The translations under genes and the position numbers were made by a program. Shown one piece after another: positions 1 through 7,947 of a stretch of 64,000 nt of DNA (the first letter of the stretch is position 1; the number at the start of each line of letters is the position of its first letter). The DNA comes from Saonia flava (GTDB lineage: Bacteria; Bacteroidota; Bacteroidia; Flavobacteriales; Flavobacteriaceae), in assembly GCF_011927795.1 (NCBI RefSeq), contig NZ_JAATJJ010000001.1:1613062-1677061 (forward strand), written 5' to 3'. The notes below the pieces were generated by a model. It did no database searches and had not been told where the DNA came from. It saw nothing but the letters and a program-made list of their open reading frames with translations.

Positions 1-131
1 TTAGAAATTTTGGTAGTTGGCCTTGCCTCCACATCATGTCCCTTTGATGCAAGGAAATCCACTGCCCTATCCAATGAAATATTTAGCTCCCTAAGAACCT
101 TATTAAGTCTTACCATTGCGTTTCCTGCCAT
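1..131 (-). CDS. infB: Translation initiation factor IF-2, N-terminal fragment
   Basis: The first 43 codons of a minus-strand gene that runs off the left edge. The translation begins MAGNAMVRLNKVLRELNIS and continues with a helix-rich segment (LDRAVDFLASKGHDVEARP) that matches the N-terminal domain of Bacteroidota IF-2, which delivers fMet-tRNA to the 30S subunit. The ATG is at 131-129, 43 nt downstream of the nusA stop, so infB is the third gene of a rimP-nusA-infB operon, the usual bacterial order. The GTPase domains lie outside the window. The identification rests on the N-terminal sequence plus the operon position. Confidence 0.88.
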   Translation of the reverse strand, partial: MAGNAMVRLNKVLRELNISLDRAVDFLASKGHDVEARPTTKIS

Positions 132-174
132 AAATATCTATTCCTATTCAAATAATATGTTGCTAATATATAGC

Positions 175-1407
175 TTAATCTTCTAATTCTTCTTTTAGGA
201 TTCTAACAACTTCTATAATTGTTTCCTCTTCCAAATCGGTTCTTCTTACCAATTCATTCACATCTTGCTCTAATACGCTACGGGCGGTATCCATTCCAAT
301 CTTCTTGAATTCCTCTATCACCCACGCTTCTATTTCATCTGAAAATTCTGTAAGCTCAACATCTTCCTCTACACCTTCTCGGAACACATCAATCTCATAA
401 CCAGTTAATTGACCAGCCAATCTTATATTGTGCCCTCCTCTACCAATAGCTTTTGAAACCTCTTCTGGTTTTAAATAAACTTGGGCCGTCATTTTTTCAT
501 CATTCAATTTTACTGATGATACTCTTGCCGGACTCAATGCTCTTGTAACCAACAATTGCGGATTGTTTGTCCAGTTGATAACATCAATGTTTTCATTGCC
601 TAATTCCCTAACAATTCCATGAATCCTTGAACCTTTCATACCCACACAGGCACCTACAGGGTCAATTCTGTCATCGTAAGAATCAACGGCAACTTTTGCT
701 TTTTCGCCTGGAATACGAACTGCTTTTTTTATGGTGATCAACCCATCAAAAACCTCAGGGATTTCCTGAAAGAACAATTGTTCCAAGAACAATGGAGATG
801 TTCTGGACATTATAATAGCAGGCTTGTTCCCTTTTAGTTCCACGCTTTCTATAATACCGCGAACATTATCTCCTTTTCGAAAAAAGTCGGCAGGTATTTG
901 TTTATCCTTTGGAAGGATAATCTCATTCCCCTCATCATCCAATAAAATAATAGCCTTATGTCTAATATGATGAACCTCAGCAGTATATATCTCACCTTCT
1001 AAATCTTTAAACTGCTTATAGATGGTTGTATTGTCATGCTCATGGATTTTGGAAATAAGGTTTTGACGCAGTGCCAAAATGGCCCTTCTTCCCAGGTCGA
1101 TTAATTTTACCTCCTCAGAAACATCCTCACCAACTTCAAAATCTGGCTCTATCTTTCGTGCTTCTGTTAATGATATTTCTTCATTTGGATCTTCCACCTC
1201 ATCATCTTCTACAACAATTCTATTTCTCCATATCTCTAAATCCCCTTTATCTGGGTTAATAATGATATCAAAGTTATCATCCGAACCAAATTTCTTTTTT
1301 AGCGCATTTCTAAATACATCTTCCAAAATCGCCATAAGCGTTACTCTGTCTATGAACTTATCGTCCTTAAACTCGGAGAAAGATTCGATCAATGCAATAT
1401 TTTCCAT
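175..1407 (-). CDS. nusA: Transcription termination/antitermination factor NusA
   Basis: 410 aa. The order of domains is that of NusA: an N-terminal RNA-polymerase-binding domain (about 1-125), an S1 domain (about 136-201), KH1 with the loop GMKG at 256-259 and KH2 with GRGG at 322-325. It ends soon after KH2 with a short acidic tail (about 345-410), so it lacks the two acidic repeats of the E. coli protein, as is usual outside Proteobacteria. NusA binds RNA polymerase and nascent RNA and modulates pausing and hairpin-dependent termination. It lies 12 nt downstream of rimP and upstream of infB on one transcript. The terminator-like hairpin in the operon leader (1930-1954) would let NusA feed back on its own expression; that is an inference. 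Confidence 0.97.
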   Translation of the reverse strand: MENIALIESFSEFKDDKFIDRVTLMAILEDVFRNALKKKFGSDDNFDIIINPDKGDLEIWRNRIVVEDDEVEDPNEEISLTEARKIEPDFEVGEDVSEEVKLIDLGRRAILALRQNLISKIHEHDNTTIYKQFKDLEGEIYTAEVHHIRHKAIILLDDEGNEIILPKDKQIPADFFRKGDNVRGIIESVELKGNKPAIIMSRTSPLFLEQLFFQEIPEVFDGLITIKKAVRIPGEKAKVAVDSYDDRIDPVGACVGMKGSRIHGIVRELGNENIDVINWTNNPQLLVTRALSPARVSSVKLNDEKMTAQVYLKPEEVSKAIGRGGHNIRLAGQLTGYEIDVFREGVEEDVELTEFSDEIEAWVIEEFKKIGMDTARSVLEQDVNELVRRTDLEEETIIEVVRILKEELED

Positions 1408-1419
1408 TTTGACCTACAA

Positions 1420-1881
1420 TTAAAATTTTAATACAACTTTTGCTTCTTCAATATCAGAAATAGCAATTTCTTGTTTTTTCTGAACTGTAATTTTTCCTTT
1501 ACCAACTGGCTTTGGCTCCCTAGATTTCCATTCCAATGTAATGTTATCTTCAGTAGCCGAAGTTAAGTTCCCCTCTAAACTTTTACCGTCTATCTTTACT
1601 TCTAATTTTCTTCCAATATTTTTTTTATACTGCCTTGGCAATATAATGGGCGATGTTGCCCCAGCTGAGGCTACTTCCAACGAGAAATCCTCTTCTTCCC
1701 TATCCAGGTTATGTTCAATAGCTCTACTAACGTTCATGCAATCTTGTAATGAGACCCCATGGTCGCCATCCAAAATTACTTTGATTTTATTATCCAAAGA
1801 CATGGAAAAATCAATTAAAAAAATCGATTTATTTTCCGCTAAAGCGTCATTTAACAATGCCGTTACCTTATCCTTCAACAT
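1420..1881 (-). CDS. rimP: Ribosome maturation factor RimP
   Basis: 153 aa, normal length for RimP, which assists late assembly of the 30S subunit. Visible family features are the N-terminal alpha/beta domain with the stretch CMNVSRAIEHNLD and the following EVASAG segment (the conserved E-V-(S/A)-S-(P/A)-G region), then a small C-terminal SH3-like barrel. It is the first gene of the rimP-nusA-infB operon. A clear promoter is at 1984-2013, giving a leader of about 95 nt that contains a strong hairpin. The upstream neighbour is divergent, so nothing else feeds this transcript. Confidence 0.95.
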   Translation of the reverse strand: MLKDKVTALLNDALAENKSIFLIDFSMSLDNKIKVILDGDHGVSLQDCMNVSRAIEHNLDREEEDFSLEVASAGATSPIILPRQYKKNIGRKLEVKIDGKSLEGNLTSATEDNITLEWKSREPKPVGKGKITVQKKQEIAISDIEEAKVVLKF

Positions 1882-1929
1882 AACCTTGAATTACTTAAAA
1901 ACACCCCCAAAACCGAGGTTATTGGGAAT

Positions 1930-1954
1930 AAAAGAGGGGACATAATGTCCCCTC
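1930..1954 (-). terminator. Terminator-like hairpin in the rimP-nusA-infB leader
   Basis: A near-perfect 10-bp inverted repeat, GAGGGGACAT at 1934-1943 and ATGTCCCCTC at 1945-1954. On the minus strand it is followed by TTTTATT, the layout of an intrinsic terminator. It lies between the promoter (1984-2013) and the rimP start (1881), so it sits in the leader of the operon and not after a gene. It may work as an attenuator; alternatively the palindrome could be a protein-binding site in DNA. Confidence 0.55.
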
Positions 1955-1983
1955 ATGAATACTAACATATCCTTTCAGTGGCA

Positions 1984-2013
1984 CAAAGATACAACTTTTA
2001 TTTTTTTCCGCAA
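1984..2013 (-). promoter_or_regulatory. Bacteroidota-type promoter of rimP-nusA-infB
   Basis: On the minus strand TTG (2013-2011) is followed by 19 nt and then TATCTTTG (1991-1984), a full match to the Bacteroidota sigma-A consensus TTG-N19-TAnnTTTG. Transcription should start near 1978. Confidence 0.75.
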
Positions 2014-2077
2014 CGCACACCTTCTCTAAAAAGATATGGGTATTTAATTGTATTTTGGAGTTTTAAACAAGCTAATT

Positions 2078-3346
2078 ATGGAAATTCTATCATCATATAA
2101 TGTTATTATTGCGGCCTCAGTTATAATTGTTCTTTCTTTCTGGTTTAATGGAATATCCAAAAAAACAAATATTCCTTCCGTTCTTATGCTTATTGTATTG
2201 GGTGTCATACTACAATATGTTCTTAAGTATTTTGTTCCAACAATGCCGGATTTGGATGGCACATTAGAGGTTTTGGGGATTGTTGGACTGATAATGATTG
2301 TTTTGGAAGCAGCATTGGAACTAGAATTAAAACGAGAAAAGCTGGTTCCCATTCTAAAATCCATGGCCATAGCCTTACTGGGACTTGTTGCTTCAGCATG
2401 GATAGCTGCCCTCATACTTTATCAATTTATCCCAAATATGACCATGCAGTCGGCATGGTTGTATGCCACTCCATTATCCATATTATCTAGTGCCATTATC
2501 ATCCCTAGTGTTTCTGGTCTAAAGGAGTCCAAAAAAGAGTTCCATATCTATGAAAGCACTTTTTCTGATATTATGGGCATTATGATGTTTTACTTTTTAA
2601 CATCAAGATTACACCCTACAGAAGGTTCAGGAGTAGCAGGTTTTGCAGGTACAACTTTGCTTACCATTGCAATTGCGCTCATTGCCAGTTATGCCATTAT
2701 TTTGGTATTTCAAAAAATCAAAAGTCAGGCTAAACAATTTTTATTGATAGCCGTGCTGCTTTTGCTCTATGCCATTGGAAAAAAAATGCACTTGTCCTCC
2801 CTTATCATCATTCTTATTTTTGGATTGGTAATTGCCAATGTGAAATTATTCTTCCCAGGTAAAATGAAAGTTTTTTTAGAACATGATAAAATTAGTCAGA
2901 TTTATCATGAGCTCCATATCATTACCCTGGAAACAGCGTTTGTTGTTCGCACTTTTTTCTTTGTGATTTTCGGGATTACGATTGCTATAACCTCTCTTTT
3001 TAGTTTAAGTGTGGCCTTGGTAAGTATATTGATCATTTTATCTATCTATGCCATTCGTTTTGTTCTGCTACGGACTTTCTTTGGCAAAGATATTCTCCCT
3101 CAACTTTTTATTGCACCAAGGGGCCTTATCACTGTATTGCTGTTCTATGCTATTCCACAGGAGGCGGAAATTGAAACCTTTGAATCTGGCATTCTCCTTT
3201 TTGTCATTATTGCCACTAGTTTAATTATGACTTGGGCCATGATTAAGGATAAAAAGAAAATGGGAAGCATGTTAGATGAGTTGGAAGAAGAATATGAAGC
3301 TAGGGAAGAAGCATATGAGGGTGAACCCACTTTGGAAGAAGAATAA
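2078..3346 (+). CDS. Cation:proton antiporter (CPA1/NhaP-like)
   Basis: About 422 aa from the ATG at 2078. A longer frame begins at a TTG at 2048, but the ATG start puts the hydrophobic first helix (IIAASVIIVLSFWF) right after MEILSSYN, as expected for this family. The protein has about 12 hydrophobic helices and resembles monovalent cation/H+ exchangers of the inner membrane. An S-D pair in the helix after YESTF (ESTFSDIMGIMMFYFL) takes the place where NhaP-type proteins carry their ion-binding acidic residue. The last 30 residues are strongly acidic (ELEEEYEAREEAYEGE), probably a cytosolic tail. It is divergent from rimP. The transported ion cannot be read from the sequence. Confidence 0.85.
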   Translation: MEILSSYNVIIAASVIIVLSFWFNGISKKTNIPSVLMLIVLGVILQYVLKYFVPTMPDLDGTLEVLGIVGLIMIVLEAALELELKREKLVPILKSMAIALLGLVASAWIAALILYQFIPNMTMQSAWLYATPLSILSSAIIIPSVSGLKESKKEFHIYESTFSDIMGIMMFYFLTSRLHPTEGSGVAGFAGTTLLTIAIALIASYAIILVFQKIKSQAKQFLLIAVLLLLYAIGKKMHLSSLIIILIFGLVIANVKLFFPGKMKVFLEHDKISQIYHELHIITLETAFVVRTFFFVIFGITIAITSLFSLSVALVSILIILSIYAIRFVLLRTFFGKDILPQLFIAPRGLITVLLFYAIPQEAEIETFESGILLFVIIATSLIMTWAMIKDKKKMGSMLDELEEEYEAREEAYEGEPTLEEE

Positions 3347-3411
3347 TCTCTTGTTAATAACGAAACCTATTCTTCAGAATTAAAAGAGCAAATACCTTAC
3401 ATCTTTTTTGG

Positions 3412-3693
3412 TTATTTTAATGCATTAAGACTATCCATTTCTTTCCTAAACCTTAAAATCATAAAGGAATCCAATTGCCTATTAATACTATCCCGTAAAA
3501 CTCTCCAATTTCGGGAATTCATTTTTCCATTATATTCCGTAATCTTATTAAAATGCTCTTGATTGAACCTGTTGGCCCGCCAAGCATTTTCCGTGCTTTT
3601 CCTATGCTGCAAGTCTTGGAGGTAAATACCCACACCAAACCCAATAATAACAAGAAGCAGAATAATCTTGAGATTTTTAATGGTTAAATTCAT
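3412..3693 (-). CDS. Small hypothetical membrane-anchored protein
   Basis: 93 aa, not recognised. Residues about 10-26 form one transmembrane helix (ILLLVIIGFGVGIYL), followed by a charged, probably periplasmic domain with two helical segments rich in Arg, Asn and Glu (RANRFNQEHFNKI, LRDSINRQLDSFM). No cysteine is present and no catalytic motif is evident. It is a single gene converging on the antiporter. Start and frame look sound (ATG, coding-like composition), but the function is unknown. Confidence 0.55.
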   Translation of the reverse strand: MNLTIKNLKIILLLVIIGFGVGIYLQDLQHRKSTENAWRANRFNQEHFNKITEYNGKMNSRNWRVLRDSINRQLDSFMILRFRKEMDSLNALK

Positions 3694-3883
3694 AATACAA
3701 AACTTTAATTTTTCTGTGGGGTGCAGTTGGAAAAGACCATAATCCTAATAGGTCTATTTCTTTCACAATATATAAAACATCAGAATTTATATTACAAAAA
3801 GTGCGATAAACAGTATTTTTAATAGATTAAATAAATTCTTGCAAGCAGGATATTAAAAATATGGGTAAGACTTAATCATAATG

Positions 3884-3914
3884 CAAAAAAACCCGACATC
3901 AAAAAATGTCGGGT
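3884..3914 (-). terminator. Intrinsic terminator of tRNA-Gln
   Basis: Stem ACCCGACAT (3891-3899) with ATGTCGGGT (3906-3914). On the minus strand the stem is followed by a run of seven T (3890-3884). It lies 14 nt past the 3' end of tRNA-Gln. Confidence 0.85.
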
Positions 3915-3927
3915 TTCTTATAACCTG

Positions 3928-3999
3928 TTGGCCCACAAGGACTCGAACCTTGAATGACGGTACCAAAAACCGGAGTGTTGCCAATTACACCATGGGCCA
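3928..3999 (-). tRNA. tRNA-Gln (anticodon TTG)
   Basis: 72 nt. The 7-bp acceptor stem TGGCCCA/TGGGCCA closes the cloverleaf. The D stem is GTGT/ACAC, the anticodon loop TTTTGGT carries TTG at its centre, and the T arm holds GGTTCGAGTCC. CCA is not encoded. It forms a self-contained unit with its own promoter (4042-4071) and terminator (3884-3914). Confidence 0.93.
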
Positions 4000-4041
4000 A
4001 TACTATATTCGATACTAAAACCAGTTCAGCTTTCGAGCGTG

Positions 4042-4071
4042 CAAATTTAAAACAAAGTTTTATATGGGCAA
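4042..4071 (-). promoter_or_regulatory. Promoter of tRNA-Gln
   Basis: On the minus strand TTG (4071-4069), a 19-nt spacer and TAAATTTG (4049-4042) match the Bacteroidota consensus. The predicted start lies about 37 nt upstream of the mature tRNA 5' end, leaving a short leader for RNase P removal. Confidence 0.72.
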
Positions 4072-4192
4072 ATATTTTATTGCAATGATTTAAAAAATTA
4101 AAGACAAGTTACATGTTAAAGGTTTATCAAAATTCTATAGGCATATCTATTTTAATTAGTAAATTCGCCCCAAAGCACCAACAAAGCACTGC

Positions 4193-7100
4193 ATGTTTTC
4201 AAAAAACTTCAAAAAATGGGACACCATCTTAGGATGGGTTGTTTTTTTTATAGCCCTTATCACTTACATTATTACCGTTGAACCTACAGGTAGTTTTTGG
4301 GACGCCGGGGAGTATATTGCCACCTCTGCAAAATTACAAGTGGGACATCCGCCAGGAGCACCTTTGTTGCAAATGATGGGTGCTTTTTTCGCCATGTTTG
4401 CCTTGGAGCCCAACCAAGTGGCTTTTATGGTTAATTTCCTATCAGGGGTATCCAGTGCATTCACCATTCTTTTTATGTTCTGGACTATTACCAATTTAAC
4501 AAGAAAGTTGTTGTCCAAGGATGAAAAAATTACAAATAGCAAGGCCATTGCTATTTTGGGAAGTGGGCTTGTTGGTACATTGGCTTTTACATATTCCGAT
4601 AGCTTTTGGTTCAATGCCGTGGAAACAGAAGTATATGCCATGGCCAGTTTTATTATGTCCCTACTTCTATGGATGGGACTTAAGTGGGCAGACAATTTGG
4701 ACGACCCAAGAGGAAACCGTTGGTTAATCTTGATTTCTTTTGTGGTAGGATTAACATTTGGCATTCAATTTATGGGTTTTTTGGCGATTCCTACAATCGG
4801 CCTCTTGTTCTACTTTAAAAAATATAAAACCACTACTATAAAAAATTTCCTAATCGCCAATATAGCGGTTATTGCCGTGTTAATGTTAGTCTATAAATTT
4901 TCTTTGACCTATGTACTAAAACTTTTTGGCTGGAGCGAAGTTTTCTTTATTAACAATATTGGACTTCCCTTTAATTCCGGCACCTTGATAATGGGCCTTA
5001 TTTTTGTTGCGGTCTTTTATTTTGGATTGCGCTATACCAAAAAGAACAATTACAAAACTGCTAACACCTTGGTGCTTTGTATTATGTTCTTGATTTTTGG
5101 TTTTTCCTCTTGGATCATGTTGCCCATACGTGCCAATGCCAATGTAGTTATTAATGAAAATGACCCATCTGATGCAAGATCTCTATTGGCCTATTACAAC
5201 AGGGAACAGTATCCTGGTGTGGATAGTCCAATTTATGGCACATATTATTCCGATATGTTCGCCCCTTCCGGTGAAGATGTAGACGATAAACCCAAATACG
5301 AGAAAGATGAAGAATTAGGAAAATATGTAATAGTAAATCATTATAAAGACGCCATTCCGGGTCCCAATGAAAAACATAGAGGGGCTTTGCCAAGAATGTG
5401 GAGCGACCAAAATGCAGAAAATTACATGAAGTATTTTTTTCCTTTGGAGTTTAAAATAAAAGGTGAATACTTAAGTAACAATGACCTTAGGGGTGCTGTA
5501 AAACAATTTAAGGATGGTTATGCTAATGGCGAAATAGATACAGATCAGTATATTAAATTTTTACATGAATTCAGTGATTATATAGAAGTGTTACCACCTA
5601 CTCTTGGGCAAAACATAAAATATATGTTCCAGTTTCAGTTTGGATATATGTACTGGCGTTATTTTATGTGGAATTTTGTTGGAAAGCAAAACGATGTCCA
5701 AGGTAGATATGATGACAATGGAAATTGGTTAAGCGGCATTGGTTTTGTGGACAACCTTCGACTTGGAAGTCAGGACAATTTACCTAGTGACATAAAAAAT
5801 AGTAAAGGAAGAAACACTTATTTCTTTCTGCCCCTCATTTTGGGAATTATTGGATTAATTTTTCAGATATCCAAAAACCCCAAACAGTTTTGGGCATTGT
5901 TTATATTTTTTATGTTTACTGGAATAGCTATTCAATTTTATACAAATCCGGGTATTTTTCAACCAAGGGAAAGAGATTATTCTTTGGTTGGTTCTTTTTA
6001 TGTATTTGCATTATGGATAGGCATTGGAGTTTATGGTCTGTTCGATGAATTCAGAAAATTTTTGACGCCAAAAATACTGGCCCCCATTTTAGTGGTGGTT
6101 TGTCTTTTGGCCGTTCCAGCAGTAATGGCCTTTCAAAATTGGGATGACCATGACAGATCTGACCGTTTTACGGCAAACTCAACGGCCAAAGCCTATTTGG
6201 ATTCATGCCAAGAAAATGCAGGGGCAATTTTGTTTACTATTGGTGACAACGACACTTTCCCTCTTTGGTATGCACAAGAAATTGAAGGGTACAGAACAGA
6301 CATAAGGATTGTCAATACAAGCCTTTTTGCTACGGATTGGTACATAGATCAAATGAAAAGCAAGGCCTATGAAAGCGACCCTATTCCTTCACAGTTGACC
6401 CATGAACAATACAGGTATGGCTCCAGAGATGCAATATACCTTCAAAGCCTAACGGATAGTAGGTGGGATATTAAAGATTTCATGAACTGGGTTGCAAGTG
6501 ATAAGCCTCAGACAAAAATCAAACATATTATTCAACAAAATGGAGGGGATTTGAGCCAATATTCTGAGAGTTATCTGGATGTAGTTTTTTATCCTACCAA
6601 CAAAATACGTATTCCCGTAAACAAGAAAAATGTTTTGGAAAGTGGTTTGGTCAAAGAAAAAGACTCGGCATCCATAGTTGAATTTATTGATATTGACCTT
6701 CCCAGCGCTTTACCAAAAAACCGAATTTTAATGTTGGACCTAATTGCCAACAATGATTGGAAACGCCCTATCTACTTCTCTGGAGGAAGTTTTGATAAAG
6801 CAGAATACATTTGGATGAAAGATTATTTACAATTGGATGGTCTGGCTTATAAATTGGTCCCAATAGAAACCAAGAACCAAAGTTCTTTTGAAATGGGAAG
6901 AATAGATAGTGACCTAATGTACAATATTGTTAAAAAATGGGACTGGGGGAATTCTGGCAGAAAGGATATTTACCACGATCCACAAACTAGAAGCCAAGGT
7001 TTATCCTTTAGAAGTAATTTGGCACGTTTGTCCGAAACATTGATCAACGAAAACAACATTGAGAAGGCCAAGGATGTCATAAACATAGCTATGGAGAATA

Positions 7101-7531
7101 TGCCCTTGGACCAATTTGGTTTCTACGCCTTTGTAGAGCCCTTTGTGGATGGGTATTATAAAGTTGGGGAAACCTCCAAGGCCAGAGATCTTTTCGGTGG
7201 TTTAAAAACAAAATACCAAGAACGCCTTACCTATTATGCTGGTATGCCATTGGATGAGCAGTATGACAATATTGATGATATCATCACAGATATGGAAGCC
7301 TATAGACGAAATATTGATATTCTAATTAAAAATAGAGATCGGGACTTTGCCGAAAAAGAAACATTGATTTTTAATGAATTCATAGATAAGTTCAGTCACT
7401 TTTATGAGGGCAGTACATTGGAAGAAGAACTGTCTCCAACACCATTAAATGATCCAGATATGCAAGACTCAATGGAACTAGATACCATTCCCGGTGAACA
7501 ACTGGACAGTCTTCTTGCTCCTGTAGAATAA
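4193..7531 (+). CDS. DUF2723 integral membrane protein (GT-C glycosyltransferase-like)
   Basis: 1112 aa. The N-terminal DUF2723 region (about 1-200) shows the family signature: an amphipathic start (MFSKNFKKWDTILGWV), a first helix, then TVEPTGSFWDAGEYIA and GHPPGAPLLQM, with the acidic residues in the first loop that GT-C glycosyltransferases use. About 11-12 hydrophobic helices follow (two blocks, about 10-320 and 550-660), then a large soluble domain (about 670-1112), ending in an acidic, proline-containing tail. A helical, TPR-like stretch (NIEKAKDVINIAMENMP) lies around 965-1030. The family is very common in Bacteroidota, and a role in transferring sugar from a lipid carrier to an exported substrate is inferred from the fold only. 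It is a single gene ending at a bidirectional terminator. Confidence 0.85.
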   Translation: MFSKNFKKWDTILGWVVFFIALITYIITVEPTGSFWDAGEYIATSAKLQVGHPPGAPLLQMMGAFFAMFALEPNQVAFMVNFLSGVSSAFTILFMFWTITNLTRKLLSKDEKITNSKAIAILGSGLVGTLAFTYSDSFWFNAVETEVYAMASFIMSLLLWMGLKWADNLDDPRGNRWLILISFVVGLTFGIQFMGFLAIPTIGLLFYFKKYKTTTIKNFLIANIAVIAVLMLVYKFSLTYVLKLFGWSEVFFINNIGLPFNSGTLIMGLIFVAVFYFGLRYTKKNNYKTANTLVLCIMFLIFGFSSWIMLPIRANANVVINENDPSDARSLLAYYNREQYPGVDSPIYGTYYSDMFAPSGEDVDDKPKYEKDEELGKYVIVNHYKDAIPGPNEKHRGALPRMWSDQNAENYMKYFFPLEFKIKGEYLSNNDLRGAVKQFKDGYANGEIDTDQYIKFLHEFSDYIEVLPPTLGQNIKYMFQFQFGYMYWRYFMWNFVGKQNDVQGRYDDNGNWLSGIGFVDNLRLGSQDNLPSDIKNSKGRNTYFFLPLILGIIGLIFQISKNPKQFWALFIFFMFTGIAIQFYTNPGIFQPRERDYSLVGSFYVFALWIGIGVYGLFDEFRKFLTPKILAPILVVVCLLAVPAVMAFQNWDDHDRSDRFTANSTAKAYLDSCQENAGAILFTIGDNDTFPLWYAQEIEGYRTDIRIVNTSLFATDWYIDQMKSKAYESDPIPSQLTHEQYRYGSRDAIYLQSLTDSRWDIKDFMNWVASDKPQTKIKHIIQQNGGDLSQYSESYLDVVFYPTNKIRIPVNKKNVLESGLVKEKDSASIVEFIDIDLPSALPKNRILMLDLIANNDWKRPIYFSGGSFDKAEYIWMKDYLQLDGLAYKLVPIETKNQSSFEMGRIDSDLMYNIVKKWDWGNSGRKDIYHDPQTRSQGLSFRSNLARLSETLINENNIEKAKDVINIAMENMPLDQFGFYAFVEPFVDGYYKVGETSKARDLFGGLKTKYQERLTYYAGMPLDEQYDNIDDIITDMEAYRRNIDILIKNRDRDFAEKETLIFNEFIDKFSHFYEGSTLEEELSPTPLNDPDMQDSMELDTIPGEQLDSLLAPVE

Positions 7532-7532
7532 G

Positions 7533-7560
7533 AAAAGCCGAGATTAAATCTCGGCTTTTT
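7533..7560. terminator. Bidirectional terminator between DUF2723 and thioredoxin-fold genes
   Basis: Stem AGCCGAGAT (7536-7544) with ATCTCGGCT (7548-7556), loop TAA, flanked by A-run and T-run, so it can stop transcription on both strands. It lies directly after the plus-strand stop and overlaps the stop codon of the minus-strand gene. Confidence 0.9.
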
Positions 7561-7856
7561 TATATATACTCATTTATGATACCCAGCAGTGTATTGGCGT
7601 CTTGTTCGCCACTTTGTCGCCAGACCATTTCTCCTTTTTTATAAATCATTAGAGTGGGCAAGCCTTTTACCCTTAAAGCTTGGGAAAGCTCTTTGTTCTT
7701 ATCCACATCTATTTTAATTACTTTTCCCTTATCTCCCAAGGCAGCTGCAACATCCCTTAGTACAGGATGCATTGAAGTGGATTGTTCGTTCCAATCGGCA
7801 TAGAAATCCAATAGTACAGGAACATTTAAATCAATTAATTCGCCAAATTTTGACAT
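7560..7856 (-). CDS. Thioredoxin-fold protein lacking the CxxC pair
   Basis: 98 aa, the length of a single thioredoxin domain. The fold markers are present: VLLDFYADW (beta-3), KIDVDKNKEL, and the cis-proline segment VKGLPTLMIYKKGE. At the active site, however, the sequence is WNEQS (residues 22-26, positions 7779-7793) where thioredoxins have WCGPC, and there is no cysteine anywhere in the protein. It therefore cannot do dithiol exchange and probably works as a binding or adaptor module. No signal peptide is seen, so it is cytoplasmic. It has its own promoter (7880-7908) and shares a terminator with the DUF2723 gene. Confidence 0.88.
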   Translation of the reverse strand: MSKFGELIDLNVPVLLDFYADWNEQSTSMHPVLRDVAAALGDKGKVIKIDVDKNKELSQALRVKGLPTLMIYKKGEMVWRQSGEQDANTLLGIINEYI

Positions 7857-7879
7857 ATATGAATCATTGTGTTACAGCC

Positions 7880-7908
7880 CAAAAATACTAAAAAATGTTA
7901 AAAAACAA
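7880..7908 (-). promoter_or_regulatory. Promoter of the thioredoxin-fold gene
   Basis: On the minus strand TTG (7908-7906), 18 nt, then TATTTTTG (7887-7880). The predicted start is about 18 nt before the ATG at 7856. Confidence 0.6.
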
Positions 7909-7947
7909 CCGATACTACAATTCCCACTGTGAAGTATTACGTTAAAT

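Noticed and set aside
1079-1423. Open frame of 114 codons opposite nusA
   Set aside because: Antisense to conserved nusA; serine-rich low-complexity translation.
2048-2077. TTG start adding 10 residues to the antiporter
   Set aside because: The ATG at 2078 gives a normal family N-terminus; the TTG lies in what looks like upstream promoter sequence.
4264-4764. Open frame of 166 codons opposite the DUF2723 gene
   Set aside because: Fully antisense to the conserved N-terminal signature of DUF2723, without start signals of its own.
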